Origin: Treponema sp. JC4
GTDB lineage: Bacteria > Spirochaetota > Spirochaetia > Treponematales > Treponemataceae
Assembly (NCBI RefSeq): GCF_000260795.1
Contig: NZ_AJGU01000014.1
Span: 1 to 61,249 of the forward strand
DNA length: 61,249 nucleotides
Direction: 5' to 3'
Both the position numbers and the translations under genes were made by a program. The notes under the pieces are model-generated. The model was not told the origin of the DNA and searched no databases. It was given only the letters and a program-made list of their open reading frames with translations. Positions 50,818 to 58,776 of this stretch are shown piece after piece (positions within the stretch are counted from its first letter, which is position 1; each line of letters opens with the position of its first letter).

Positions 50818-53034
50818 TTCATCGCTTCCGAAAAATTCACTAAGGCTTACGTGCAGGTCAAATTTTCCAGAATTTATTACCTGCACATGAGAGCCAAGTG
50901 TTTGTCTTTGAATAGACTTGTATAAATCGATGTAACTTATTCCCAGACTGTCTGTAAGTGAGTTTAGGAAGTTTCTGGTAAAGCGGTTTGTAAGCCAGGC
51001 GTGTAAATCATAGCTGTAAACGTCTGCAAAAGAGGTTTCTACACCGTTTGCAGCCGTAAAAGCCAGAACTCCGTCATAACCTTCTGCAACATTCAAAACA
51101 CTTGCCGAATAGCAGGTTTCTGCAAAGAAAATCAGCTTCCGGTAGTGCTTCGTTTCTTTCATCTTTTCTAGAGTTTCCTTCATTAAATCTGTAGTAAAGT
51201 TTGCATTACTCAGTTTTATGTCTTTCTTTCCTGCCCATTCAAATTTTCCGTTTTTAGGGTCTCCGTTTGTGTTTGAACCGTGACCTGACCAGAAAACAAA
51301 GATATCGGCATTTTTCCAGCTGGTAGCTGCATCATCAAATACAGTCTGGCAGCGGTCATTTTGTACACCAGTTAAAATATCCCGGATATCGCTTGCAAGC
51401 AGGTCAGAAAGGTTATAGTCAATCAGGACGTCCTGATATAAGTTATTGCCTTCCGGGCTTAGAATCTGCCCCTTATGAGGATTACTTGAGTTATTTGCAA
51501 TATCATCAGCCATAATCAGAATGATATGGTTATCATCAAAGCCTTGCTTCTTTAAGAACTGATAAACGTTAAGGACATCTGCCTGATGCCGGTAATTTGT
51601 CCAGCGGGCAGAACCTGCAACAAGAAGCGCCCATTTACTCTTCTGTTCTTCATATGTAATTGTTGGGCTGTCAAAATCTTCAAGACTTGCTGCATAATTC
51701 CAGACGGAAACTGACTCAGAAGTTCTTCTGTTTGGATCTGCACTCATATAGTCAATGCTAATGATTTCGCCGTCGTAAACTCCCCAGTGTAAATAATTAC
51801 TGTAGGTGACTGTTGTAAGGGTATCGCTTGCAAAGTTGAGATAACCGCTGGCTCCTATAAGGGAAAGTCCGTTTTTAAAGGTAGAAAAGGCCTGTGCCAT
51901 TCCAACAGCATCCCAGGCGGTTAGTTTTAGGCCATAAACACTTGTAAGGTCTTTTAGGGCGTTGTTGATATTTACGTTTGAAAGTTCTTTTTTATCCTGA
52001 AGACAATACTCTGCGGCAAGGCAGCTTAAGAGAAGGCAGTCGTAAAACTGAGCTTCTGCAAGCATAGGGGAGGAGTCAAATCTTGATTTGTAGGCTACCT
52101 CAAAACCTGTTGCTGGGTCTGCGTAAACAGAAATTCCTTCAAGATTGCCGCTTTGTACGAGAGGAACATCTTTCAGAATAGTTTCTGTTAAGGCACTTCC
52201 TGTAAAGAAAATCTTTTTACTGCAGGCTGCAAGGCCTTGTACAATTTTTTTAATGTCTTCTGTATTTTCTGCGGCACAGATAATACATTCTGCATCACTT
52301 GTGCTGACAGTCTGTATGGCATCATCAAGTGATAGAGCCTGAGTTCCAACCGTAGAACTGTCATAATCCGGAGTATCTTTAGTTTTGAAACGAACGTTCT
52401 GGACAATATCTACACCAAGTTGAGTTCCCTGAAAAGGGAGCCATTCAAAAAAAGTTTTTCCGTACTGATCTGCCGAAGAAATAACGGCAACTTTACTGAT
52501 TGAATAGTTGTTCAGTTTTGCAAGCAGGGCTTCTCCCTGGGCAATATCACATTCGGAAAGAGACCATAAAAAGGGCTTTTTTACATTTCCAGTTTCTGCA
52601 ACTGCACAGCTCCTGAGAATATTTTCTGAAGAAATTGCTGGTATAAGAAGAGGTTTTGTACTTCTGCGGCAGGCATCTGCAACAATCTGAATATGATTTG
52701 TTTTTATAGGGCCAACTATTGCCTTGATATTGCTGTCTGCAGCAAGAGAGGCTGTAATTGAAGAAAGGTCTGCGGCATCTTCATCATACCATTTAAGTTT
52801 GATAGAAAGAGAAGATTCTGAAAGAGTTTTTGCACTTTCAAGTTCATTTATGAACCAGTCGGCAGTTCGTTTTAAGCGCTGGGAAGTTGCCTGTTCTGAA
52901 GTCAGGGGTGCAAATACTGCCAGAACCAGATCGTTGGAAGAAATGATTTCCCCTGTGCTGTCATCAGAAGCCTGTTTACAGGAAATGAGAAAACATAAGT
53001 AAAGGAGAATTAAAGAAAGTTTATTGCTTTTCAT
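50809..53034 (-). CDS. Lipoprotein fusing a type I periplasmic binding domain to a legumain-like (C13) cysteine peptidase
   Basis: A 741-residue lipoprotein; the signal ends at C19 (CFLISCK). Residues ~33-430 look like a leucine/amide-type periplasmic binding domain (Peripla_BP_6): VLAVFAPLTSEQ, AIVGPIKTNH, VISSADQYGKTFFEW. Residues ~466-725 match legumain/GPI8 (MEROPS C13): KWALLVAGSARWTNYRHQAD, MADDIANN..NPHKG, FWSGHGSNTNG with catalytic H585, YRKLIFFAETCYSAS with catalytic C641, FTAANGVETSFADV, and GSHVQV at the end. Human legumain has [44 protein letters not shown] and TTAANPRESS at the same places. Asparaginyl endopeptidase or transpeptidase activity on the outer side is inferred. Its start overlaps the BMP lipoprotein end by 14 bases. 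Confidence 0.85.
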   Translation of the reverse strand: MKSNKLSLILLYLCFLISCKQASDDSTGEIISSNDLVLAVFAPLTSEQATSQRLKRTADWFINELESAKTLSESSLSIKLKWYDEDAADLSSITASLAADSNIKAIVGPIKTNHIQIVADACRRSTKPLLIPAISSENILRSCAVAETGNVKKPFLWSLSECDIAQGEALLAKLNNYSISKVAVISSADQYGKTFFEWLPFQGTQLGVDIVQNVRFKTKDTPDYDSSTVGTQALSLDDAIQTVSTSDAECIICAAENTEDIKKIVQGLAACSKKIFFTGSALTETILKDVPLVQSGNLEGISVYADPATGFEVAYKSRFDSSPMLAEAQFYDCLLLSCLAAEYCLQDKKELSNVNINNALKDLTSVYGLKLTAWDAVGMAQAFSTFKNGLSLIGASGYLNFASDTLTTVTYSNYLHWGVYDGEIISIDYMSADPNRRTSESVSVWNYAASLEDFDSPTITYEEQKSKWALLVAGSARWTNYRHQADVLNVYQFLKKQGFDDNHIILIMADDIANNSSNPHKGQILSPEGNNLYQDVLIDYNLSDLLASDIRDILTGVQNDRCQTVFDDAATSWKNADIFVFWSGHGSNTNGDPKNGKFEWAGKKDIKLSNANFTTDLMKETLEKMKETKHYRKLIFFAETCYSASVLNVAEGYDGVLAFTAANGVETSFADVYSYDLHAWLTNRFTRNFLNSLTDSLGISYIDLYKSIQRQTLGSHVQVINSGKFDLHVSLSEFFGSDELE

Positions 53035-54171
53035 ATGCTTCCTCTTTTTCTATGGCAGTTTGATGTATGTTTTTTACCGCTTCTGAAAGTTCTTCTTCAT
53101 AATCTTTAGAAATGAGGAGTTCTGTGTAGCCGTCTTTTAATCCAAAATCCTGATGGTTTGGAAGACTTCCTTCAAGGCTCTGGTCTACGCATTTTTCAAT
53201 TACTTTGTCGATATGCTTTACGATAGAAAATGGCACCCGATCTGAATAGGCCTGCATATCAACATCCGTACCAACAGTATAGTAAGAATCTGTATTTTCA
53301 CGATTATAGAGCAAAAGTCCGTGGACAGCTTTTCCGCAATAAGGAAGAATCAAATTGACTCCCAGCATTTTGTCTCCTTCGACTTTTGCAAACATATATA
53401 AGGTATCAGTTATATTTTCGAATTCGTCTTTTTTTCCTGAAGCGGGGCTATAAGGGCATTCTTGATTTTATCTTTAGTCTGTTCGTCTTCAAGAAGGTCT
53501 TTTAGAAGAGTGCCCCAGAGTGCATCGCTTTCTTGTCCGTGTTTTTTTGATGCACAAAAGCCGGAAAGAAATGCTTTTGAATATTCTTTTAGAGAAGTAT
53601 TTTCTGCATCTTCAAGAAGAAGCAGAGCTTTCTGATCAGCAGGAAGAAGACTGTCTGCGGCAATGCCAGCTTCGTAATTAACGCCGTAAAAAGGCATGTA
53701 AAAGGTATGTATATTAGAATCTGAATTTTCTTTTGCTTCGCCTAAAAGAAAAGTTACGCCTTTTTCTGTGTATTCTGATATTTTTGAAGAATTGGTTGAA
53801 ATAAAAGTTTTGTAGTCCGGACTTGCAAAAATAATAAGAGCCTTCTTTTTATCTTTAAGCATTCTGTCGCAGAGTGAAAGAGATTGATTAAAGTAAGGGG
53901 TAATAGTGTCTAAAGCTTCCGGCTCATACTGGGCAAGCAGAAGATTGTGTTTTAAGGCAGCCTTGTTTACTCCTGTAGAAAGCATATTTGTGTAAGATAA
54001 GTCTCCCAGTGAGCCAGGCTGGTAAAATACAGCGAGGATTCCCGCCTTTGATTTGGGAATTATTCCAGAAGAAGAGGAATCATCGCTGTTTTGTGTGCAG
54101 GAAACTGTGCAGAGCAAAGTTGTAAGGGCTAATGCTTTGCACAGTCTGCTTAGCTTCATGAATGTTTTCAC
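53021..54171 (-). CDS. BMP/PnrA-type substrate-binding lipoprotein, with a one-base frameshift
   Basis: Resembles the basic membrane protein (Bmp/PnrA, TmpC-like) family of ABC transporter binding lipoproteins, often for nucleosides. Lipobox TTLLCTVSC is followed by TQNSDDSSSSG and the domain AGILAVFYQPGSLGDLSYTNML, then FASPDYKTFIS, and YGVNYEAGIAADSLLPADQ. After IAPLQEKK an A7 run (T7 at about 53429-53435 on the plus strand) shifts the frame into a stop; one more A gives DEFENITDTLYMFAKVEGD and the remainder VGTDVDMQAYSDRVPFSIVK with FGLKDGYTELLIS, the usual BMP ending. The corrected length is 383 residues. No permease genes are nearby. It lies 12 bases after the hydrolase gene. Confidence 0.82.
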
Positions 54172-54183
54172 GATATATTTTGT

Positions 54184-55815
54184 CTAGTCCGTTGCATCTA
54201 TTTTCTCTTTGAAATCTTTTGCAGCAAGAATATACCATGCAAAAAATGTTGTGCCGAAACCTTCATGTCTGCCTTTTGTTACTTTACAATTGTGGTCAAT
54301 ATATTTCAATTCAGTTTCACGTGAAGGGTCTTCTCCATTTGGTACATAGTATTTTAGATTACCGCTTAGATTTTTTAAGGCCCACATATTCACATATGGA
54401 ACAACCTCGTCTGTATAGGAATGCATAATAACAGCTCTTTTTACAGGACCTTTGCCGTTTTTCCAGTTGCTAGGTTTTGTTAAGTCATTCTTTTCAAGGG
54501 CAGTAAGTAAAGCTTGTGCAGGTGCTGAGTCAAAATTTTCTGCTCTTGCATCTGGCTTAAACAATTCTTCAGCTGTACAGTAACCTCTTCTTGCTGCACC
54601 GGCATCGCCTCCAAACCATGAGAATACTAATTTGTTAATTTCTGTTGTATCTTTATCCTTTCCATCAATAGCATACCATGTGTTTCGAAGAATTCCCTTT
54701 ACAGAGGAGCCTGCCAGTGCGTTCTGGAATGTTTCTGAAAAATATGTATCTATATTGTATCCTTTAAGAATACTGTCACCGTAATGTGGCAGATATGAAC
54801 GAAGAATAAGTGCTACAGCAACAGGCATATAAACTTCATTCTTTTTAATATACCATTTGTAGGTTTCTGGAGGACTGTAAGGGCCGTCTCCACAATAAGA
54901 ACCATGGAAATGTAGTTCATCTGTTAAATTCCAGTTTTCGATGTGTCTGTGTACTGCAAGGGCAACAGAACCACCCTGTGAATAACCGATTGAATAAGTT
55001 CCAAAGTTTTCTGCAAGTCCACCATAAGTTCCGTAAACCTTACTCTTACTGTTTTTCCATTTAATTGCTTCACGCAGGAAGTCTACGCACTGTCTTGCGG
55101 TATCATCCTGAATCAGATATGTATGTACACGGTCTTTTGTGTCGCCATAGCCTTCGTAATCAGGACTTACTACAAAATAATCATTGAAAGCAAGGGCTCG
55201 GACAAGGAAACTGTCTGTTTTAGTAAGGCTTGCATTTGTAGGACATTCTTTGTTACTGGTAATTGTAACGTGGTTATGAAGGACAATATTTTTTGCAGTG
55301 CTGTAATGCAAGGCTGCTGAAAATTTTTGTGTAAGGCCGCTAAGAAAACCTATTGAAATACAGCTTAATGAAACTGTTCCGCTTACATTAATCCATTCTC
55401 CATTCATGCTACGTGTTTTACATGTAAGTTTGTAGGTTTCAACATGAATGTCTCCAACACCGTTTTGCCCGGTAACATCAGATTCTGTTATGTCAGAGGC
55501 ATCTGGATCTACGCTTTTTACATAGGCATTTATGTTATCAAGGTCGTTTAAAATTTCAGTTTGAATATTAGCGTTAATTTCATCCCTTTGAGCATTTAAT
55601 TTCTCAATTAAGGAATTAAAGGTATCGCTATCTTCGTTGGTCTCTCCAGCAGCTTTTGTGAGTTCTGTGATTAATTCATCATAAGAAATAGAAGATATAA
55701 GTTCTGGCTCTCCTACAAGACCACCTTCATCGCTGCTTCCATTTGAACAGGCAATCATAAAAAGTGCCGTAAGACTGCATAGTAAGGCACAAAAAAGTTT
55801 GTTTTTTAGTTTCAT
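54184..55815 (-). CDS. Alpha/beta-hydrolase lipoprotein (lipase or esterase-like)
   Basis: A 543-residue lipoprotein: lipobox SLTALFMIAC (C23), then SNGSSDEGG. The hydrolase domain is plain: SPDYEGYGDTKD, nucleophile serine in SIGYSQGGSVALAVH, catalytic aspartate region MHSYTDEVVPY, and histidine in GRHEGFG. The combination resembles secretory lipases (LIP family) and bacterial cutinase- or peptidase-like esterases. A coiled-coil N-terminal segment (ITELTKAAGETNEDSDTF onward) precedes it. It heads an operon with the BMP and legumain-type lipoproteins, under its own promoter; AGGAGG-like GGAGGAACC lies before the ATG. Confidence 0.83.
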   Translation of the reverse strand: MKLKNKLFCALLCSLTALFMIACSNGSSDEGGLVGEPELISSISYDELITELTKAAGETNEDSDTFNSLIEKLNAQRDEINANIQTEILNDLDNINAYVKSVDPDASDITESDVTGQNGVGDIHVETYKLTCKTRSMNGEWINVSGTVSLSCISIGFLSGLTQKFSAALHYSTAKNIVLHNHVTITSNKECPTNASLTKTDSFLVRALAFNDYFVVSPDYEGYGDTKDRVHTYLIQDDTARQCVDFLREAIKWKNSKSKVYGTYGGLAENFGTYSIGYSQGGSVALAVHRHIENWNLTDELHFHGSYCGDGPYSPPETYKWYIKKNEVYMPVAVALILRSYLPHYGDSILKGYNIDTYFSETFQNALAGSSVKGILRNTWYAIDGKDKDTTEINKLVFSWFGGDAGAARRGYCTAEELFKPDARAENFDSAPAQALLTALEKNDLTKPSNWKNGKGPVKRAVIMHSYTDEVVPYVNMWALKNLSGNLKYYVPNGEDPSRETELKYIDHNCKVTKGRHEGFGTTFFAWYILAAKDFKEKIDATD

Positions 55816-55838
55816 AATGGTTCCTCCAATTACAAAAT

Positions 55839-55866
55839 AATATAAATTACAGGCCTACAGTGACAA
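55839..55866 (-). promoter_or_regulatory. Promoter for the hydrolase-BMP-legumain operon
   Basis: On the minus strand TTGTCA and TATATT are 16 bases apart, about 23 bases before the ATG, with GGAGG between. The next 80 bases upstream lead into the 7-base tandem array. Confidence 0.5.
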
Positions 55867-55947
55867 TTTGACCGCAGAACCAGATTGTACCAGAGAGAAA
55901 AATCGAGATTTTTGCTTGAATTTTAAAATAGAAAAATATTCGCCTAA

Positions 55948-56024
55948 GCGAATTGCGAATTGCGAATTGCGAATTGCGAATTGCGAATTGCGAATTGCGA
56001 ATTGCGAATTGCGAATTGCGAATT
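55948..56024. repeat. Tandem array of 11 perfect 7-base units (GCGAATT)
   Basis: Eleven exact copies of GCGAATT follow one another, 77 bases in all. No spacers are present, so it is not CRISPR. Perfect short tandem units of this kind change in number by slipped-strand mispairing. It lies between the divergent promoters of the lipoprotein operon and the flagellar rod genes, 82 bases behind the former's -35 box. Confidence 0.95.
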
Positions 56025-56199
56025 TTGATATGTCTCAGAAATTATGTCAATAGAGTATGATATAATTCCTTTTTCGTTGCAAGTTATGGCTTGTAACATA
56101 TAACAAATTGTAATAGTGAAAATTTGAATTGTAAAGAAAAAAAATAAGAGGAGGGTAAGAAATATTAAAAATAGGGAAGATTATTTTTCAATTGTAATT

Positions 56200-56304
56200 C
56201 CCACCCGGCGCGAGCATGGAGCCACGCCGAAGGCGGTTGAGCGCAGCGAAACCGAGCCGGATAGGCGAGTGGCGGAACGCGAGTTGGAAGGGCGACTCGC
56301 CCAG
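56200..56304. repeat. GC-rich island in an AT-rich intergenic region
   Basis: About 100 bases are far richer in G and C than the sequence on either side, with nested words GGCGCGAGC, GGCGGTTGAGCGCAGCG, GGCGAGTGGCGGAACGCGAG and GGGCGACTCGCCC. The last is a tight hairpin. The word CCGGCGCGAGCA also occurs at 46119, after the ArsR gene, so it may belong to a dispersed intergenic repeat family. Two short open frames cross it (ATT start at 56164, ATG at 56215), but neither has convincing start signals. Confidence 0.55.
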
Positions 56305-56323
56305 AATTCTTAATTAAAATCCT

Positions 56324-56349
56324 TAACTAAATTTTTCAGATTCCGATAA
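56324..56349 (+). promoter_or_regulatory. Possible FliA (sigma-28) promoter for the rod genes
   Basis: TCCGATAA matches the flagellar -10 consensus GCCGATAA at seven of eight bases. TAACTAAA lies 10 bases upstream as a weaker -35 box. The -10 box ends 36 bases before the flgF ATG. Confidence 0.45.
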
Positions 56350-56385
56350 AAAATATAGATGTAAAAAATATTTTTTGGAGGAATT

Positions 56386-57189
56386 ATGATCCGAGGCTGG
56401 TACACGGGTGCTTCAGGAATGAATGCTCAGCAGAACAGACTGAACACCATATCTAACAATCTTGCCAATGTTGATACTGCAGGATTCAAACGGGACATTA
56501 CAGTAAGTAAGTCATTTCCAGAGCTTTTGCTGCGCCGCACAAATTACGACGGCGTTTATGAGATTCCTAACGGTTCGGGCAGCGCTGATGCGGCTCCTGT
56601 AATCGGAAAAATCGGGCTTGGTGTAGAAACTAACGAAAACTACACTGATTTTGAGCAGGGCTCTTTCAAATATACAAACACACAGACAGACACAGCTTTG
56701 AGCGGAAAAGGCTTTTATGCTGTTCAGACTCCTTACGGCGAGCGCTACACCCGTAACGGAGATTTTTTCATTGGAAAAGAAGGCATTCTTGAAACTAAGG
56801 AAGGTTATCCCGTTCTTGGCGAAAAGGGCTTTATATATGTAGAAGATGATAAATTCACTGTAAATCAGGACGGTGTAATTTACAGTCAGGAAACTTCGGA
56901 AGAAATTGACCGTTTTAAGGTTGTCCGCTTTGATAACGAGCGTTACCTGAAAAAAATGGGTTCAAGCCTTTATATCGACACAGAAATTTCAGGTCCGGCT
57001 CACATTGCGGAAGGCGACGAGCGTCCTTCTTTCCTTCAGGGCTATTCAGAAACTTCTAACGTAAATGTTGTAAATGAAATGGTTCAGATGATTGAAGTGA
57101 ACCGCGCTTACGAAGCTAATCAGAAGACAATTCAGAGCGAAGATTCAATGATGCAGACTCTCTGGACAAAGTTTGCTCAGTATAAATAA
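56386..57189 (+). CDS. flgF: Flagellar basal-body proximal rod protein FlgF
   Basis: A rod subunit of the periplasmic flagellum's basal body. The 267-residue protein starts MIRGWYTGASGMNAQQNRLN and continues ISNNLANVDTAGFKRDI, the N-terminal Flg_bb_rod motif, then the hook-basal-body-like central domain (GKGFYAVQTPYGERYTRNGDF) and the C-terminal Flg_bbr_C motif NVNVVNEMVQMIEVNRAYEAN. It is the less canonical member of the flgF-flgG pair here, so FlgF is the best name. GGAGG precedes the ATG. flgG follows after 12 bases. Confidence 0.92.
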   Translation: MIRGWYTGASGMNAQQNRLNTISNNLANVDTAGFKRDITVSKSFPELLLRRTNYDGVYEIPNGSGSADAAPVIGKIGLGVETNENYTDFEQGSFKYTNTQTDTALSGKGFYAVQTPYGERYTRNGDFFIGKEGILETKEGYPVLGEKGFIYVEDDKFTVNQDGVIYSQETSEEIDRFKVVRFDNERYLKKMGSSLYIDTEISGPAHIAEGDERPSFLQGYSETSNVNVVNEMVQMIEVNRAYEANQKTIQSEDSMMQTLWTKFAQYK

Positions 57190-57201
57190 GGGGGCGCGTA
57201 A

Positions 57202-57996
57202 ATGGTAAGATCACTTTGGGCAGCCGCAACTGGCATGAACGGACAGCAGTCAAACATTGACGCAATCTCTCACAACCTTTCAAACGTAAACACAACCGGC
57301 TACAAACAGCAGCGCGTTGAGTTTGAAGATTTAATTTATCAGAACAAAAAGCTTGCGGGAACTCCTGCAACAGAAGATACAGTAACTCCAGTCGGCGTTC
57401 AGATGGGCTGCGGTGTAAAAGTGGGAGCAACACAGCGTATTATGAATCAGGGAAGCCTTCAGAATACCGGCGTTGATACTGACGTTGCCATCGTTGGCGA
57501 AGGATTTTTCCGCGTTCAGCAGTACGACGGCAGCTATGCCTACACCCGCGACGGTTCTTTTAAGGTTGACTCTCAGGGCCAGCTTGTTACAAACAACGGT
57601 CTTCGCGTAATGCCGGAAATCATTTTGCCGGAAGGTTACGATGTTTCTACTATGACAATTACTCAGACTGGCCGCGTGAGCGTTAAGGTAAACGGCGGAA
57701 ACGACCCGGTTGAAGTTGGTCAGCTTGAACTTTACCGCTTCCCGAACGCAGTTGGTCTTAAGGCAGAAGGTGACAACCTTTTTAAGGTTTCTAATGCCAG
57801 CGGTCAGCCGATTCCTGGCCGTCCAGGTTCAGAAGGCTTTGGTGACGTTCGCCACAAGTTCCTTGAAATGAGCAACGTTTCTGTCGTAAACGAAATGGTT
57901 CAGATGATTGTTGCCCAGCGCGCTTACGAGTTCAATTCGAAGGCTGTGCAGACATCGGATACAATGCTTAGTACAGCGGTTAACTTGAAGAGGTAG
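57202..57996 (+). CDS. flgG: Flagellar basal-body distal rod protein FlgG
   Basis: The distal rod subunit linking the drive shaft to the hook. The 264-residue protein begins MVRSLWAAATGMNGQQSNID, with AISHNLSNVNTTGYKQQRVEF, EDLIYQ, the central GEGFFRVQQYDGSYAYTRDG and the C-terminal MSNVSVVNEMVQMIVAQRAYE. Length and all FlgG signatures match the family. It is co-transcribed with flgF. A 180-base gap with hairpins separates it from the flgJ-like gene. Confidence 0.95.
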   Translation: MVRSLWAAATGMNGQQSNIDAISHNLSNVNTTGYKQQRVEFEDLIYQNKKLAGTPATEDTVTPVGVQMGCGVKVGATQRIMNQGSLQNTGVDTDVAIVGEGFFRVQQYDGSYAYTRDGSFKVDSQGQLVTNNGLRVMPEIILPEGYDVSTMTITQTGRVSVKVNGGNDPVEVGQLELYRFPNAVGLKAEGDNLFKVSNASGQPIPGRPGSEGFGDVRHKFLEMSNVSVVNEMVQMIVAQRAYEFNSKAVQTSDTMLSTAVNLKR

Positions 57997-58020
57997 TAAA
58001 TAGGTGAGGGGAAAGTCTTC

Positions 58021-58170
58021 CCCTGCGCCCGCACTTCGTTGCGTGCTACCCCTTCTGCGGGGGTGTGTAAGGTTGCTGGCGACCGGTGTTCGATAGCAAA
58101 GCGTTAAAAAAATTGCGAATAGCAATTTTTAGCTTTACATATCTTCCCCCGCAACGCCCCCGGGCAGGAG
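58021..58170. other. Hairpin-rich spacer between flgG and flgJ
   Basis: Contains ACCCC..GGGGT (about 58048-58064), AAAAATTGC/GCAATTTTT (58108-58130, a stem with a five-base loop) and a C-rich run before the flgJ ribosome binding site (GGCAGGAG). It is more GC-rich than its surroundings in places. No open frame stands out. It may attenuate transcription into flgJ. Confidence 0.4.
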
Positions 58171-58176
58171 TTTTTT

Positions 58177-58686
58177 ATGAATGTAGGTTTAGTTTCAAAT
58201 ACATATAGTTCAATTACAAACGGCAAGGGAGCCTTGCAGAGTGCCCGCCAGTCTGCTGATGCCCAGAGTTTTTCTGCTTTGGTTGAAAAATTTAAGGCTC
58301 AGAATGAAGAAAAAGCTGAAGCTAGTATTTCTTCCAGCCAGGTTACAGCCCGCGGACGTTTGAACGGTGACTGGACAAGCGGTTTTGCAGGAAGCTTTAC
58401 TCAGACCGCCGCTAAACCTACAGGTGCCGCAGTAAATCAGGCTAACGTTCACGTTCAGCCAAAAACAATTGATAAAACAAGCGAACTTTACGAAAAATCG
58501 CTTGAACTTGAAAATTACTTTGTTAAACAGATGCTCAGCGCAATGCGAAAAACTGTTGTAAAAACAAACGAGAGCGATTTTGCTCAGAATATGTATGAAG
58601 ACATGCTGTATGATGAATATTCTACAGCCATGACAAAGTCTGCAGGTTTTGGTCTTGCAGATCAGATTTATCTTTCTTTAGTTTAA
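58177..58686 (+). CDS. flgJ: FlgJ-like rod-binding protein, without muramidase domain
   Basis: A 169-residue protein. The N-terminal ~100 residues are serine/alanine/threonine-rich and probably flexible. The C-terminal ~60 form the rod-binding (rod-capping) domain: LENYFVKQMLSAMRKTVVKT, then FAQNMYEDMLYDEYSTAMTK and GFGLADQIYLSL, as in the FlgJ N-terminal domain. The peptidoglycan hydrolase half of enterobacterial FlgJ is absent, as is usual for spirochaetes. CAGGAG lies before the ATG. Confidence 0.88.
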   Translation: MNVGLVSNTYSSITNGKGALQSARQSADAQSFSALVEKFKAQNEEKAEASISSSQVTARGRLNGDWTSGFAGSFTQTAAKPTGAAVNQANVHVQPKTIDKTSELYEKSLELENYFVKQMLSAMRKTVVKTNESDFAQNMYEDMLYDEYSTAMTKSAGFGLADQIYLSLV

Positions 58687-58739
58687 TTAGTGCTTAATGG
58701 GGACTAGTTCCCTTCAAAAATATATTTTTACATCCTTAT

Positions 58740-58776
58740 AAAAGCGGTGAGTCGTTGGCTCACCGCTTTTTTTTTA
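58740..58776. terminator. Bidirectional terminator between flgJ and the arabinofuranosidase gene
   Basis: AAAGCGGTGAG and CTCACCGCTTT form an 11-pair stem with a 7-base loop. A run of about nine T follows on the plus strand; the minus-strand side has a shorter A/T flank. Its right edge touches the stop codon of the convergent gene. Confidence 0.85.

Noticed and set aside
53021-53395. A separate 124-residue gene
   Set aside because: It is the C-terminal third of the BMP-type lipoprotein, restored by one extra A; it lacks its own start signals.
55948-56024. CRISPR array
   Set aside because: The 7-base units are directly adjacent with no spacers, and no cas genes are present.
56164-56313. A small gene across the GC-rich island (49 residues from ATT, or 33 residues from ATG at 56215)
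   Set aside because: The start codons or ribosome binding sites are poor, and open frames are expected by chance in a short GC-rich stretch.
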